Assembly: GCF_018873765.1 (NCBI RefSeq)
Contig: NC_057916.1
Coordinates: forward strand, 30,789,501-30,853,500
DNA length: 64,000 bases
Source: Telopea speciosissima
Lineage: Eukaryota > Streptophyta > Magnoliopsida > Proteales > Proteaceae
Reading direction: 5' to 3'
The notes below the pieces were generated by a model. The model searched no databases, was not told where the DNA came from, and was given only the letters and a program-made list of their open reading frames with translations. Position numbers and translations under genes: made by a program. Shown one piece after another: positions 22,750 to 34,754 of the stretch (positions within the stretch are counted from its first letter, which is position 1; the number at the start of each line of letters is the position of its first letter).

Positions 22750-25137
22750 ATGGACCTGATGGTAACAAACAGAACCAATTTCCCTGTTTCATTCCTCTCA
22801 TCAACAGTTCTCCAAATGCCCATCCATCATTCCAAGATCAAACCCAGTCACCATCAGCAACCAAATCTTTCTTCCCATCACCATGAACACACCAACCTGG
22901 AAGAGACCAAGCAAATCCATGCTCAACTGATCAAATCCCATCTTGATCCTAATCATCCCATTCCTTTCGAAGCATTTCTACCACACTTTACCACTGCTGC
23001 AAAATTCAACTCCCTCATCACTTCATACATCAAGAACAATAGACCCAAAGAGGCATTAAACATCTATGCTCACATGCGAAAGAATGAGGCTGAGGTTGGT
23101 AATTTTACAATTCCGTCTATCCTCAAAGCATGTGGTCAGCTCTCATGGACCCAACAGGGGAAGGAAATACATGGTTTCATCTTGAAGAGTGGGTTGGATT
23201 GGGATGTTTTCGTACATAATGCGTTGATACAGATGTACACCGAATGTGCGAGTATTGAGTCGGCATGTAGGGTGTTCAATAAAATGACTGAAAGAGATGT
23301 CGTCTCTTGGAGTACCATGATCAGAAGCTACAGTAAGAATAAATTTTATAGTGAAGCTTTGGATCTTATTAGAGAAATGCATCTCTTGCAAGTGAAGCCC
23401 AGTGAGGTTGCCATGATAAACATGGTAAACCTTTTTGCAGACATAGCTTCATTGAAGATGGGGAGGACAATGCACACTTATGTTATAAAGAACAGCAACT
23501 CTGATTCAGTTAGCATTCATACAACCACTGCTTTAATAGACATGTATGCCAAGTGTGGCAGTATATCTCATGCACGGAGGCTTTTTAATGGACTGGCTCA
23601 GAAAAGCATTGTATCATGGACTGCCATGATTGCAGGATACATTCGCTCCGGCAACTTAGAACAGGGAATGGAACTTTTTGTCCACATGAAGGAAGAAGGT
23701 GTGCTTCCAAACGAGATCACAATGCTGAGTCTGGTTTTAGAGAGTGGATCTGTGGGAGCTTTGGATCTGGGCAAGCGATTACATGCTTACATTCTCAGAA
23801 ATGGCTTTCATGTATCTGTTGCTTTGGCCACAGCTCTAGTTGACATGTATGGAAAGTGTGGTGAGATAAGAAGTGCAAAAGCTCTCTTTGATGGTATGGG
23901 CAGGAGAGATATCATGACATGGACTGTCATGATCACTGCATACTCACAAGCCAAATGCCTTCATCAGGCTTTGAATCTCTTTCTTGAAATGAGGAGCACA
24001 AGCATCGAACCCAATGAAGTAACCATGGTTAATCTCATTTCACTCTGTGCAGATGCAGGAGCCCTTGATTTAGGCAAGTGGATCCATGCTTACATAGACA
24101 AGCAAGGGATCCAATCAGATGTCATTTTAACAACAGCTTTGGTAGACATGTATGCAAAATGTGGTGACATAGATGGGGCATGGCGGCTGTTTAATGCATC
24201 TACTTGTAGAGACATATGCATGTGGAATGCCATGATGTGTGGTTTAGCCATGCATGGTTGTGGTGAGGAAGCTCTGGAACTCTTCTCTGAACTTGAGAGA
24301 ACAGGAATCAGCCCCAATGACATCACATTCATAGGAGTTCTGCATGCCTGTAGTCATGCTGGACTGGTGACACAGGGGAGGAAGCTCTTCTCTAGAATGG
24401 TAACCAACTTCAGGCTGATTCCTAAAGTTGAACACTATGGATGTATGGTAGATCTCCTCGGTCGAGCTGGACTTCTTGAGGAGGCACTCAAAATTATCAA
24501 TACCATGCCTGTCAAGCCTAACACCATTGTTTGGGGGGCCCTACTTGCTGCCTGCAAACTTCATAAAAATTCAAGATTGGGGGAATTGGCAGCAAGACAG
24601 CTTCTTGAGATGGAACCTTATAATTGTGGTTACAATGTACTGTTATCAAACATCTATGCAGCTGCAAATAGATGGAGTGATGTTGCTCTGGTGAGAAGAA
24701 CCATGAAACACACAGGAATTAAGAAAGCACCAGGTGTCAGCTCCATTGAAGTAAATGGCACAGTTCACAAATTCCTGATGGGAGATTGGACACATCCACA
24801 GACTGAAGAGATCCATCAAATGCTAGCAGAAATGACGAAGAAGCTGAAACAGGTTGGTTACGTAGCTGATACATCAACTGTGCTGTTAAACATAGATGAA
24901 GAAGAAAAAGAAACTGCACTTTCATTTCACAGTGAAAAACTGGCGATTGCTTTTGGTCTCATTAGTACAACTCCATGCACTACCATTCGGATCATGAAGA
25001 ATCTACGAGTGTGTGAAGATTGCCATGCTGCTACTAAGCATCTCTCTAAGATCTATAGGAGAGTAATAATCGTCAGGGATCGTATTCGTTTCCACCACTT
25101 CAGTGAAGGATCTTGTTCATGTAGAGATTACTGGTAG
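22750..25137 (+). CDS. PPR protein of the PLS-DYW class, C-to-U RNA editing factor
   Basis: A single-exon gene of 795 residues. About ten PLS-type repeats (roughly residues 90-590, with repeated ALVDMYAKCGDI-type motifs) bind organelle RNA. E and E+ regions follow (WGALLAACKLHK, GVSSIEVNGTVHKF), then a DYW cytidine-deaminase domain of about 100 residues. The domain has the zinc and active-site signature HSEKLAIAFG (HxE) and CEDCH (CxxCH), and the protein ends in Asp-Tyr-Trp. All expected catalytic residues are present, so it looks functional. The His-rich N-terminus (about residues 20-50) precedes the repeats and may contain an organelle-targeting signal. I do not assign an orthologue. Two ATGs (22750, 22759) are possible starts. 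Confidence 0.92.
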   Translation: MDLMVTNRTNFPVSFLSSTVLQMPIHHSKIKPSHHQQPNLSSHHHEHTNLEETKQIHAQLIKSHLDPNHPIPFEAFLPHFTTAAKFNSLITSYIKNNRPKEALNIYAHMRKNEAEVGNFTIPSILKACGQLSWTQQGKEIHGFILKSGLDWDVFVHNALIQMYTECASIESACRVFNKMTERDVVSWSTMIRSYSKNKFYSEALDLIREMHLLQVKPSEVAMINMVNLFADIASLKMGRTMHTYVIKNSNSDSVSIHTTTALIDMYAKCGSISHARRLFNGLAQKSIVSWTAMIAGYIRSGNLEQGMELFVHMKEEGVLPNEITMLSLVLESGSVGALDLGKRLHAYILRNGFHVSVALATALVDMYGKCGEIRSAKALFDGMGRRDIMTWTVMITAYSQAKCLHQALNLFLEMRSTSIEPNEVTMVNLISLCADAGALDLGKWIHAYIDKQGIQSDVILTTALVDMYAKCGDIDGAWRLFNASTCRDICMWNAMMCGLAMHGCGEEALELFSELERTGISPNDITFIGVLHACSHAGLVTQGRKLFSRMVTNFRLIPKVEHYGCMVDLLGRAGLLEEALKIINTMPVKPNTIVWGALLAACKLHKNSRLGELAARQLLEMEPYNCGYNVLLSNIYAAANRWSDVALVRRTMKHTGIKKAPGVSSIEVNGTVHKFLMGDWTHPQTEEIHQMLAEMTKKLKQVGYVADTSTVLLNIDEEEKETALSFHSEKLAIAFGLISTTPCTTIRIMKNLRVCEDCHAATKHLSKIYRRVIIVRDRIRFHHFSEGSCSCRDYW

Positions 25138-27772
25138 TAGTCAACTGTCATCTGCATCTATAAATTACGCATTCTCCCACCCCGACTCCCCCCCCCCCCA
25201 AAAAAAAAAAAAAAAAAAAACAGAAAAGAGAAGAGATTACACTAATTTTACAATCAAATGATTATTTCACCAAATCTGTACCCACATGTTAATCCCATAG
25301 TTAATGCAAAGGGAGTTTCAATCATGCTCTTCTCTTCACAATGATCAGGTCCTCCTTCAACAGCATTCTAGATGGTAATCTTCTCACTGGTGTGCTTTCA
25401 CCTAAGCCATTCAAAAGCATTTACATGAATTTTCCAGGTTGTGGATTTCCCCTGTTTCATACGGGCTGCTCTTCATACGTAGAGTATCTTAACGGCATCC
25501 ACTGCATGCTAGTTTTGGATGATTTGATCAGTTATCTATGACAATTTCAAATTGACAGCTATAGAAGTGAATGGAAACTAAAATGAATAGGACACAGATT
25601 GTGATTAGATGTGTCTTGGAACCAATTTCTGAGCATCTTTTTGGATGCTCAAGCATCCAAACTGCCATGAAATACCTGATTTACATTGGATCATTTGGTG
25701 AAAATCAGGAATCACGGAAAATTGTTGTGTTATCACCCTGATTTAGTTCTCATGACCAATAGGTATTCACACCTCCACCTAAAATTGAGGAATTTGAAGT
25801 CTTGTGTAGCATGAGAATCGTCATAGGTAGTGGAACTCCAAGTTGAGAGTTCATATTAACATCATCATAAATCATTATGTAGCAATCTTTAAACTGACTG
25901 AATTCAATTCTCAGTACCCAAACAGGCGCTGAACCAGCTTCTCTCCCTAACTTCAGAAATCTCCAATGTCTTGTTGTAAATAGGTGCTCTTTGGTAAATA
26001 TTCAGGGCTAACTCTCAGCCTCCTCCTTTCCAGGCCTTTTTTTCCCCAATTGAAATAAACATATTTATGGGCCATCATCACTCAGAAGCAGATTCCGCTG
26101 TCGTTTGAGGACAGAGAGAAGAGGACTGAGGGACTGAATTTCAATAGTGGGTTTATTGTTCTTGTTCTTCTTCTGAAGATTTCCTTTGCTACTCTAAATA
26201 GAGGAATTAATGGTATCCTAATCACCTAACAATAGTGACCAAGAATCAAAATGAAACCAGAACTGTTTGGTTAGGAGGAACCAGATTTCGAGAGAAAATA
26301 CGACATTCACAATCTGCTGGTCAGATGGACTAGGTATGCTGGTTGAAGGGTCTATATAGGAATAGAAATATAATTTTCAATATTAGGAGGAACAGAAATA
26401 TAATTTTCAATATTAGGAGACAATCCACTGGTCAGATGGTAAGTAATACTCTGGACAAAAATTAGTAACTTTCTAAAAGAGTGATCCTCAGTTCTGTAAC
26501 TCCTTGCACAGAATAATAGATAGGGTATGTTGTGATCAGGAATTTAATATGCTTCTGGAAAGAGGGTTTACTTTTATGCTGGGCTGGAACTTAATTAATG
26601 ACTGAACTCAATAAGAATATCAGAACCAGAACAGAACTTAGTAATGGATAAAAAAAACTAAAGTAGCAACAATTTTACCATTTATATAAATTGACTGGAA
26701 CAAGACTAGATTGAAGACTAAACTTGAAGATGAAGTGTTGGGTACAAGAAGAGGATATGTTAATCTCCCACCAACTAGAACATGTCCTCCCACCAATCTC
26801 ATCCTTGGAATCTTACCAAGAGCTGATGTCCTCGCAACATGAGGCATCTCACACTCACATACACATAGCATTATTTTTTTTTTGTAATATTCATTGGCCA
26901 CTATGGAGGCCTCCTCTTTATTTATAAAAGTGTAACAACATTACAAAATTAATAACTTTCTATTGCTAAGGGAGAGTTACTAATATAGAGATGTAAAGAA
27001 ATAGAAACTTCAACATAATAGTTAAGTTTCTAGCTAAGAGAATAGAAATAGACACTACAGCAGAAAATAAATAAAATCAAGAAAATTTCTGTCAAGTATT
27101 TATTGTGCACAACAAACTCACTCACAAAGATATCTATATTTGCGGTTGAGGATTTCTTTGTTTAGGGAGGATTATGCCCAGACACATTATTTGAACATGA
27201 TTTCATACTTTTATATAATTATCCTTGCATAGTCAGGAATTAATTTCATCTTTGTTATCTAAATGGGAACTATCACATAACGGACGACTGCAATTGAAGA
27301 AATGGCTGGAATGAATGTCCTCTGCAGTGATAAAACAAGAACTCTTACTCTCAATCGTGTTACTGTTGATTGAAACCTTATTGAGGTACATCAAATGAGC
27401 CTTGAGACTTTTTTGTCGTACATAAATAAGTTGATGAAAGAAACACTTATATTATTTGCAAATTACCTGTCCAACATTAAGTAGAATTGATTGAGACTGG
27501 TGGGATACATTTGAGCAAGTATTATACCACTTCTGTGGTGAATTGCTTTGGACTGACTTAAACATTTTGATCCGGTCTAATAGCTGTGCAGAACAAGACC
27601 TAACCCTGCAGTTGGGCATTTCTAGCTGGCATAAATATGGATATGCAATTTATATTGTTGATTGTTTTTCCATTTTCGTCATTGACTAGTGTATGGATTG
27701 AATTAGCCTAGTAGCCCAAATAGAACTGAAGCATTTCTGACTGACAAATACATGCAGTATATCTGCTTATTC
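25138..27772. other. Gene-poor stretch downstream of the DYW gene
   Basis: It starts with the presumed 3' UTR, which runs into a C-run and A-run at about 25190-25220. A 30-33 bp direct tandem repeat GAAATATAATTTTCAATATT lies at 26359-26421. No open frame with coding character was found. Confidence 0.5.
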
Positions 27773-27786
27773 AAGTATACTTTGCA

Positions 27787-28192
27787 GTCATTTCTGATTA
27801 TGGCACCCAGCCCGCCAAGGGGAGGCCCTGGCCCTCAAGCTTGGGTTGTTATATAGCATTTCTGAGGGTATTGAGGTCTTGGAGGCTGAGTCGGATTCGC
27901 AGCAGCTGCTCAACTTTGTTAATGATCAAAGGTCTTCCTCTCCAATTGAAGTCCTTACCCTTATCCAAGACATCCGAGATTTAGCCTCTTGTTATAGACT
28001 TTTTACCTTCTCCTCTGTTTGTAGGGAGAGGGAGATTAATAGCACTGCTGACTCCCTTTCTAGGAGGGTCTTGTCTTGTGCGTGCGAGACAAAATGGCCG
28101 CTGTCCACTCCTTGGCTGTCTGCATTATGTAATTCAGATGCCTTGTGCGAAGCATGCTTCAATGAATAAGTTTGTTTCCTACCAAAAAAAAA
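27787..28192 (+). mobile_element. 5'-truncated LINE, RNase H end, with 14-bp target duplication
   Basis: A frame from 27846 to 28169 encodes a LINE-type RNase H C-terminus, with VLEAESDSQQLLNFVN (acidic ESD site) and REINSTADSLSR (the ReXNxxAD motif). A stop and an A-run of about 11 follow. A perfect 14-bp direct repeat AAGTATACTTTGCA flanks the insertion (27773-27786, 28193-28206), proving target-primed integration of a truncated copy. Confidence 0.85.
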
Positions 28193-28327
28193 AAGTATAC
28201 TTTGCATATTCGATAATCTAAACCATGCTAAATTTGCTGTGAAAAAAAGAAATGGCCAAGTCCGTATGTGTATTTACTATAATCTTAAGAATTTTACATC
28301 GCACATATAGCATTAAACATTACATAG

Positions 28328-29760
28328 TTGCAGTTTCTTTCACCATTAATTACTATCCAGTGTACTTGGTCTAATAAACGGAAAGGGAATGAGCTTATAA
28401 TGGCCAACAATGATAAGGTTCTTGACAATGGGGATTTCCTTCATGACCAGGGTCTTATAGTGGTACACCGGCATGCCATGGCGGCTTCAGACCATACAAT
28501 AATTTCGGTAAGATTCTTGCCTCATGCAAAACCTAAATGAAGGCATTTTTATTTGAATCCAAGTGGGTGAGGCATGCTGAATTAGGCCATGTGGTCGCTC
28601 AAGATTGGAGTCTTTCTTTCTCCATGGTTTTGCCTCTCTATCGTTTATTTCAAAAGCTCAAATCTTGCGGTTATAAATTACAGTTTTGGAGCTCACATAT
28701 GTTTAAGAATGGCTAGAAGGAAATAAGTTGTTTGACTCAAGAATTGGAGAAAATCCAGCAACACCCATAACATATTTCCTCTCAAGATGAGGAAATAGGG
28801 ATTCGAGGAGAACTTGAGGATGCCCTCTTAAACTTTATCTCTTTATTCTTTGTCATGAAGTTTTTTCATCCACTTATTGAAAGCTGAACCACTTAAAGTG
28901 ACTCAGGAGTGAGGACTTGTAGGAATGGCTTCTCGGTTTCCCACTTTTTTTTTGCCGATGATTGTCTAATCTTCCAATGCCCATTTGGTCAAATGTTATG
29001 GTCAAATGTTAAACATGAGTAAGTCTAGTATATGGTTTAGTCCATGTAATCCCCTTTCTATTTAGAAGGAGACCTCTTTGGCTATAGGGTTTTGATCTGT
29101 TACAGATCTAAGGAAGTATTTGGGTCTACCTACCAGTTTTGGTCAATTCAAAAAGTCTTTGTTTGCTTGCATTGATGAAAAGGTTCAATCTAAACTGTCA
29201 GGGTGGAAGGAAAGTCTTATCAGCTGCTAGTAAGGAAATTTTGATTAAGTCAATTGCCTTTGCATAAGCTACCTATTCTGTGTCCATGATTAGTGGCTAG
29301 CTGCCTTCTATGCTTGGGAGGCTTATTACTAGTATATATTTCTTATCATCCCTCTGTGAGTATGGTTTCTGAGCTTATTCTCCAACCTTCTAAGCAATGG
29401 AATATGCCTCTCATCCAATCTTTATTTTCTCCCCATGGCCCTTTTTGGGGTTTTCTTTGGAAGTTGTCCTTAGTCCCAAAGGCTACTACTTCCATTGCTG
29501 TAAGATGGAAATTAACCACTAATTCTATTTTCCCAATATGTGAGTGTGCGGAGGAATCTATTGTCCATGCTCTCTTCCAATGCCCATTGGTGACGGCCTG
29601 TTGGTTAGTATCCCCCTTGCGCTTTAATACTTTAATACACAGGAATTCCATGGTGAGAGCTTTAAAGATTGGATCAATTTTATTTTTATTAAGTACAAGG
29701 ATTTTCCTTGTGTGATGGACTTTCACATTGTTTGGTCTTCTGTGATATGTCAGATCTGGA
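28328..29760 (+). mobile_element. Internally deleted L1-type LINE remnant
   Basis: Pieces appear in ORF2 order. An endonuclease C-terminus (28360-28540, ending HRHAMAASDH, the catalytic SDH) comes first. Reverse-transcriptase tail pieces follow around 28930-29280 (FFADDCLIFQC, then FGQFKKSLFACIDEKV). Last is a zf-RVT-like segment at 29400-29640 (CECAEESIVHALFQCP). The core polymerase is deleted and several frameshifts and stops break the frame. Confidence 0.7.
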
Positions 29761-30451
29761 AACCTGGTATCATTGTCTCAGTTGCAGTTATGGAAGCAGA
29801 AGCCTTTCCAGATGAAATTTTGCTTGCTCAAGCACCAACCATGTCTTCTGTTGCGGTTATGGGCTTATAGGAATAAGCCCATTTATAGCCTGTGAATATG
29901 GATCACATAAACTATCAAGCCCACCAGCAAACTAGAAGCTCTGCTTCCATGGAGCTATTTTGTACCATTATAAAATATAAATAAATAAAAATCCTACAAA
30001 TGCATCTCCAACGGAAGGAAAACACAATCTATCACATGAAGGAATAAATAAATAAATTAAAGAAAATGAAATAATTGAAAAGTCAAACCCATAGAGTTGA
30101 CCACCATATGAGTTATAAGTTGTGCAACATGATTTGTAGTCTGTATCAGAGGGGGACTAAAGAAAATCAGTAGGGTTTTAAATCAATATTTTTCTCTTGA
30201 AGCCAATCTAACAATTCATGTATATCAATCCACTCTAAATTTATTTTATAAAAATGTAAATAGAAAGGGATTTTTTTTTTTTTTTTTAAATCTCAACTGG
30301 TTTTTCCCCTCCTTTGAAAGCTCCCAACTGAAGATCATGGGTTTGATACTTTGATATCCACACTTGATGTCTTCTAGGTGGTCCTCCTTTAGATTGGGTT
30401 GGGTTGAATCTTGGTCAAATCCATATACTGCAAGTCCTCCAATAAAGAATT
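29761..30451. other. Intergenic DNA, no gene seen
   Basis: AT-rich, with a T-run at about 30271-30287. No credible open frame or repeat structure was recognised. Confidence 0.5.
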
Positions 30452-30590
30452 GGGAAAAGGTTGGACACGCCGCCAGGGTACCACCTTGTGTCTATCTCTC
30501 TCCCACCCCCATGAAAAGGACCACCCCATCCCACCCATTAATCAAGGCCACCAGCTTGTCTGAAGTGGGCGGCGTGCCCAACCTCTGCCC
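30452..30590. mobile_element. Hairpin MITE, copy 2
   Basis: The arms GGTTGGACACGCCGCC and GGGCGGCGTGCCCAACC are inverted. The loop includes AAAAGGACCACCCCATCCCA, close to the core of the other hairpins. Similar AAGAATT sequences lie at both edges, but a 9-bp duplication matches only partly. Confidence 0.55.
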
Positions 30591-32189
30591 TAAGAATTAA
30601 TAAGCATGGTAGAATACAAATATTTGAAAGGAAGGGAGGGAGGGTGGGGACCAAACAAAGTTATAACCTACGGTCCTAAACCGCCCTTGTTTAGGAACAA
30701 GTTCTCTATCTAAAAGCCTAAGCTCTCGGACCCTGTGTCTATCTCTCCTCTCTTTCCTTGAAATGACCTCTCTGTCCTTTAGAAATGATTACTTTTCAAT
30801 GACAATGTTTGGGTGTCTCTTGTCGGCATAGGCTACACTCCCATTTGTTTTAGTAGTTACAGATTACAAGAGGACTAATGAAGAAACCACTTGCACAATA
30901 CTTGGATTGAGGATACTCACTTAGTTCCCTTCCAATTGCAGGACATGTTGTTGGTATGGGGAAAAAGATTCCTACATGTTTCGCCATGTGGGCAAATGAT
31001 GTGGCTATTCAGACCATTGGCTATAGAGGTCATGGTCTACATTAATCACATGTCAAATTTTAGTGTTTAATTCAATCAAATACTTCCTATTTAGAGTTTG
31101 GTACGATTTTTTCAATTGGTCTAACCAATTCAGGCTATAATTTGGGTTTTTAAGAAATGATACAAATTGAAACGACCGGTCAAACGAATGGCTAGACTGA
31201 ACCTGAAAACAACTGGGAAAAAATAAAACCCAATAAAAAGATAATTTTTATACATGGGAGAAGAGCACTCCACTGCCTGATTGTGTTTTCCTATGGAGGT
31301 AAAATGACTACCTCACCCTCATGTTGGATGCCCAAAACCGGTAAGGGACCGGACAGATAGAACCCATTAAGGAAAACTGATAGGAAATCTTTATTAACCC
31401 AATCAGACCAAAACAGAATTTGGCTTCGGTTTGGCCTAGTATATATCAAATATCGATTCGATCTGATCAAAATTGGACCAAACCAACCGATGACACTCCT
31501 AGGTTTACCCCACAGAACTTGTACCTATCTAATCTGTTACTTGTGGATAAATATAATTGATGCTGAAGAGCTAAAACCCATTTAAAGGAAGAGGTAAACC
31601 ACTCTATCCCGCAACAACGACACCAATACTGTCTTATAACAAAAGAAAATTAAGTGGGTGAAAAGCAAAGAAAGGGATCCCTCGGCTCTAAAAATCAAAA
31701 CTGCTAAGTTCTAATTAAAACAAGACACGATGAGTAAGTGCAACGACCTTCACTTACACATATTCCTTATTCGATACAAACGTGACTCCAAACCACAAGA
31801 CTCCAGCCATGCAACCATGCGCAAGGGTCAAGAACAGAAATTGGTGCAAAACTCCAAGCTTTCATTCTCTTCTTTTCATCACGTTTGGATTACTTGTCCC
31901 AAAAGTAATCCAAACTTAATCCAATCTAATTTTATTATTAGTGATCATTGACACCATGTTGTGGCACTCTATCATTGATGATGTGGGTTTTGATCATGGG
32001 TAGAATCCCTTTGACTATGAACACTACAAGTCCCAAGGAGAGTTGAACTCATGACTTCTTAATTGATATAGTAGTACATGTGTGGGTTATATTCTTGGAT
32101 ATTGTAACAAACTTGTCAGTAAAACAAGGATCGGAATTAGGTCAAACCATTCTACTCGTTAAGGATAGGGCCTATCACGCAAGAGCATC

Positions 32190-32580
32190 AACTACAGAAT
32201 TTAGAACAAATTGAAAAATACAATTATCGAACAAAGATTGCAATCGTCGAATATCATCATTGATAGAATGATTTCAGGAACGAGATGACCTCCATATTAT
32301 CACTTTCAACGATCAGAGTATAAGCTCCTTTAGAGATTGCTTTAAGTAACGAACCTTCCTTGATTGCCATAGCTTCACCGATTAAGACGTTATCACATGC
32401 AATTGGGATGGAGAGTACAACCTTATAAAAAACACCCGAGTGATCCTTGATAATGAAACTCAATCCCCCAAATTATTTATCCTTAATTAGTAAGGCATCA
32501 CAATTAATTTTGTAAACGGAACAAGATGGTGGGTTCCATAAGGAAGACTATAACGAAGGCGAGATCATAGCCTTAATATA
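32190..32580 (-). pseudogene. LINE RNase H fragment
   Basis: A minus-strand frame (32257-32463) reads GEAMAIKEGSLLKAIS and TLIVESDNMEVISF, the alpha-helix and ESD strand of the LINE RNase H domain. Upstream sequence continues the similarity with a stop. It is a short decayed fragment. Confidence 0.65.
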
Positions 32581-32717
32581 CAAGAGCACATTTAATGTGG
32601 AAAGAAAGTGTGGGATTTATAGTATGGAATGTGAGAGGGTGTACCTATCAAAAAAAGAATGCGGGAGGGTGTGATATGAAATTTGCATACTGAAGTCGCG
32701 AGGATTCTTTTCCCTTA

Positions 32718-32934
32718 GGCTCTGTTTGTTTCGACGTAAAATTTTACTTGAAAATTTTTCGCTGTAAATTTTACTTCGTGAATGTAAAATTTTACATGTT
32801 GCAAAGTTTTCCAATATTTGTTTCCATAAAAAAACAAGCATTGGAAAACTTCTATACATGTAAAAAAAATTTATAAGTCCAATTTTTTAAGTGAAAATTT
32901 CCAAATAAAATTTTACACTGAAACAAAAAGAGCC
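32718..32934. mobile_element. MITE with about 40-bp terminal inverted repeats
   Basis: The 217-bp element starts GGCTCTGTTTGTTTCGACG and ends with the inverse CACTGAAACAAAAAGAGCC. The inverted match continues through GTAAAATTTTAC-type sequence. The flanks TTA and TGA match at only 2 of 3 positions, so the superfamily (PIF/Harbinger or hAT) is open. Confidence 0.75.
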
Positions 32935-33305
32935 TGAGAATTTTTTTTTTTAAAAGTAAATGAAAATATATTATTGAAGAAATAGGCATGATGAGCTCAA
33001 GACTTCCTAAAGCCATGGAGTAGGAAGTGGCCAATCTATAACAAAAGTGGTTAACTTCCAAGTTGTAGCCTTCATTTGATTGCCTTCCCCTTGTCTTATT
33101 TGATTTCATATAAGTTAGGGACTTGTTCTCATCAAAGTGAACTAAGAAGTGTAACCTTCTTTTTAATTGCCCCTTGTCTTAGGAGATGATATATATATAT
33201 TTTTTGGGGTAAATTAGGAGATGATATTTAATATAGTGGCAAAAGAGGTTTTTAAAAAGTTGAAATTTATTTAATATAATATTAATATAAAAATGGCAAA
33301 ACAGG

Positions 33306-33489
33306 TAAAGGTCGAGAGATCACTGCCTAATTGTGTAGTCCTTGCACTAACATGGGGGCCATTGAGAGCACACACAAGGGTATTTGCCTAGATAAGATTT
33401 TCTATTTCATTAGGATAGGACGATAATTTTGCCTCGTGTTCTTATGTTTGCTCATAGAATCTACACAATCGGGCAACGTTCTTTTTTCC
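33306..33489. mobile_element. Hairpin MITE, copy 3 (diverged)
   Basis: The arms contain GCCTAATTGTGTAG and the inverse CTACACAATCGGGC, and their outer parts match loosely. The loop is less G+C-rich than in the other copies and a target duplication is not clear. A one-sided relative starting CACTGCCTGATTGTG lies near 31275. Confidence 0.45.
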
Positions 33490-34529
33490 TAAAGAGTAAA
33501 ATTACAATCTTAATTAGGACCAGATTTTCCAATTAAAAGTTATGAGATTTGAATTCTAAAGCTCCCGAATCACATTGGTACAGACTGTCAACGGACAACA
33601 AAGGAGGATACATTTGTCATTGTATTAAATGGGTATTTGGGGCCTTATTTTCTCTTGTTTTTTTTAAAAAAAAAAATCTCTTTTCTCCTCTTCTATTCTT
33701 TGTAGGTGTCCTTTTGCACATGGGATTTACTCTATGTCGTGTTGGTGGTCCTTAGAGATAAATTTCTGTAAATAAAATACAAAAAGTACCTACTCCCACT
33801 ATTGAGGTTCCTTGAAACTTTTCATGAAATTTTGCGTTTGTCTATTTCAATTTTATCTTCTCTTGTTATTTTCTTGCCTTATTACCCTTTTCATAAAGAA
33901 AAAACAAATCATTCTAAGCTTGAGATTTGAGCCGTTGAACAACTTAACTTTGATTTTAGTACCCAAATTTCTTTTTCTTTGACGGAATATCCAAAGAAAA
34001 GTTGCATTTATATTTTTGTACTTTTCTTTTATTTAAGGGATTTGACTAACATGAAGAATGTGTTGAATTTAATTTGTTAAATTGATTATAAATTTTAAAA
34101 AATCAATATAATAGTGTTTTTTTTTATTCCATTAAAGTCAAAATAAATTGTAAATTATCAAATTATGATTGCTAATAGTAAGGTCATGTTCAAATAATGA
34201 GGAATTAGAACAAGAAACATGGTCTAATAATTAGATACCAACGTGTTTTAAGGGAAAACACTTACCCAATTGACAACGAATTGTTAGGGACATGAAAGAC
34301 AAGGAAGATAAAAAAGGATAAGATGTGACATACACGAGTTTAGACTTTAGACTATTGTGATGGAGAGGGAAAAAAACAACTTGGAAGGGGTTATTCGAAA
34401 TGGATAAATCTAAACAAATTTGCCTCACACAAATAAGGTGTTTTGTGTTATAACAATCATGATTAAAAGAAAAGGGTGGGTGCACATACAATATATATAT
34501 ATTTTTTTGATAAAATGGTGCACATACAT

Positions 34530-34746
34530 CACTGTTTAAAAAATTGGAATCAGGTTAGTCGAATTAGCCAACTTGGATTGAAATTGGTTGAGACCGATCT
34601 TGATTTTTAATGTTCTAATTTAATTGAATCTAGGCATTTTCAGGTCTGAGAAGTCGATTCTAAAATTTTGACACTGATTCTGATCAATTCGGATCAAAAT
34701 CGACATTGACCATTACGATTCCTAATTTCAATTTTCATAAACCCTG
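34530..34746. mobile_element. hAT-type MITE, 217 bp
   Basis: The ends CACTGTTTAAAAAATTGGAA and TTTTCATAAACCCTG are inverted with mismatches. The flanking octamers ACATACAT (34522-34529) and ATATACAT (34747-34754) match at 7 of 8. GATTGAAATTGG and GATCAATTCGG words fill the interior. No coding capacity. Confidence 0.6.
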
Positions 34747-34754
34747 ATATACAT

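Noticed and set aside
30660..30860. A further hairpin-like segment with CTGTGTCTATCTCTCCTCTC
   Set aside because: It resembles one arm of the 47531 element, but no paired second arm is present.
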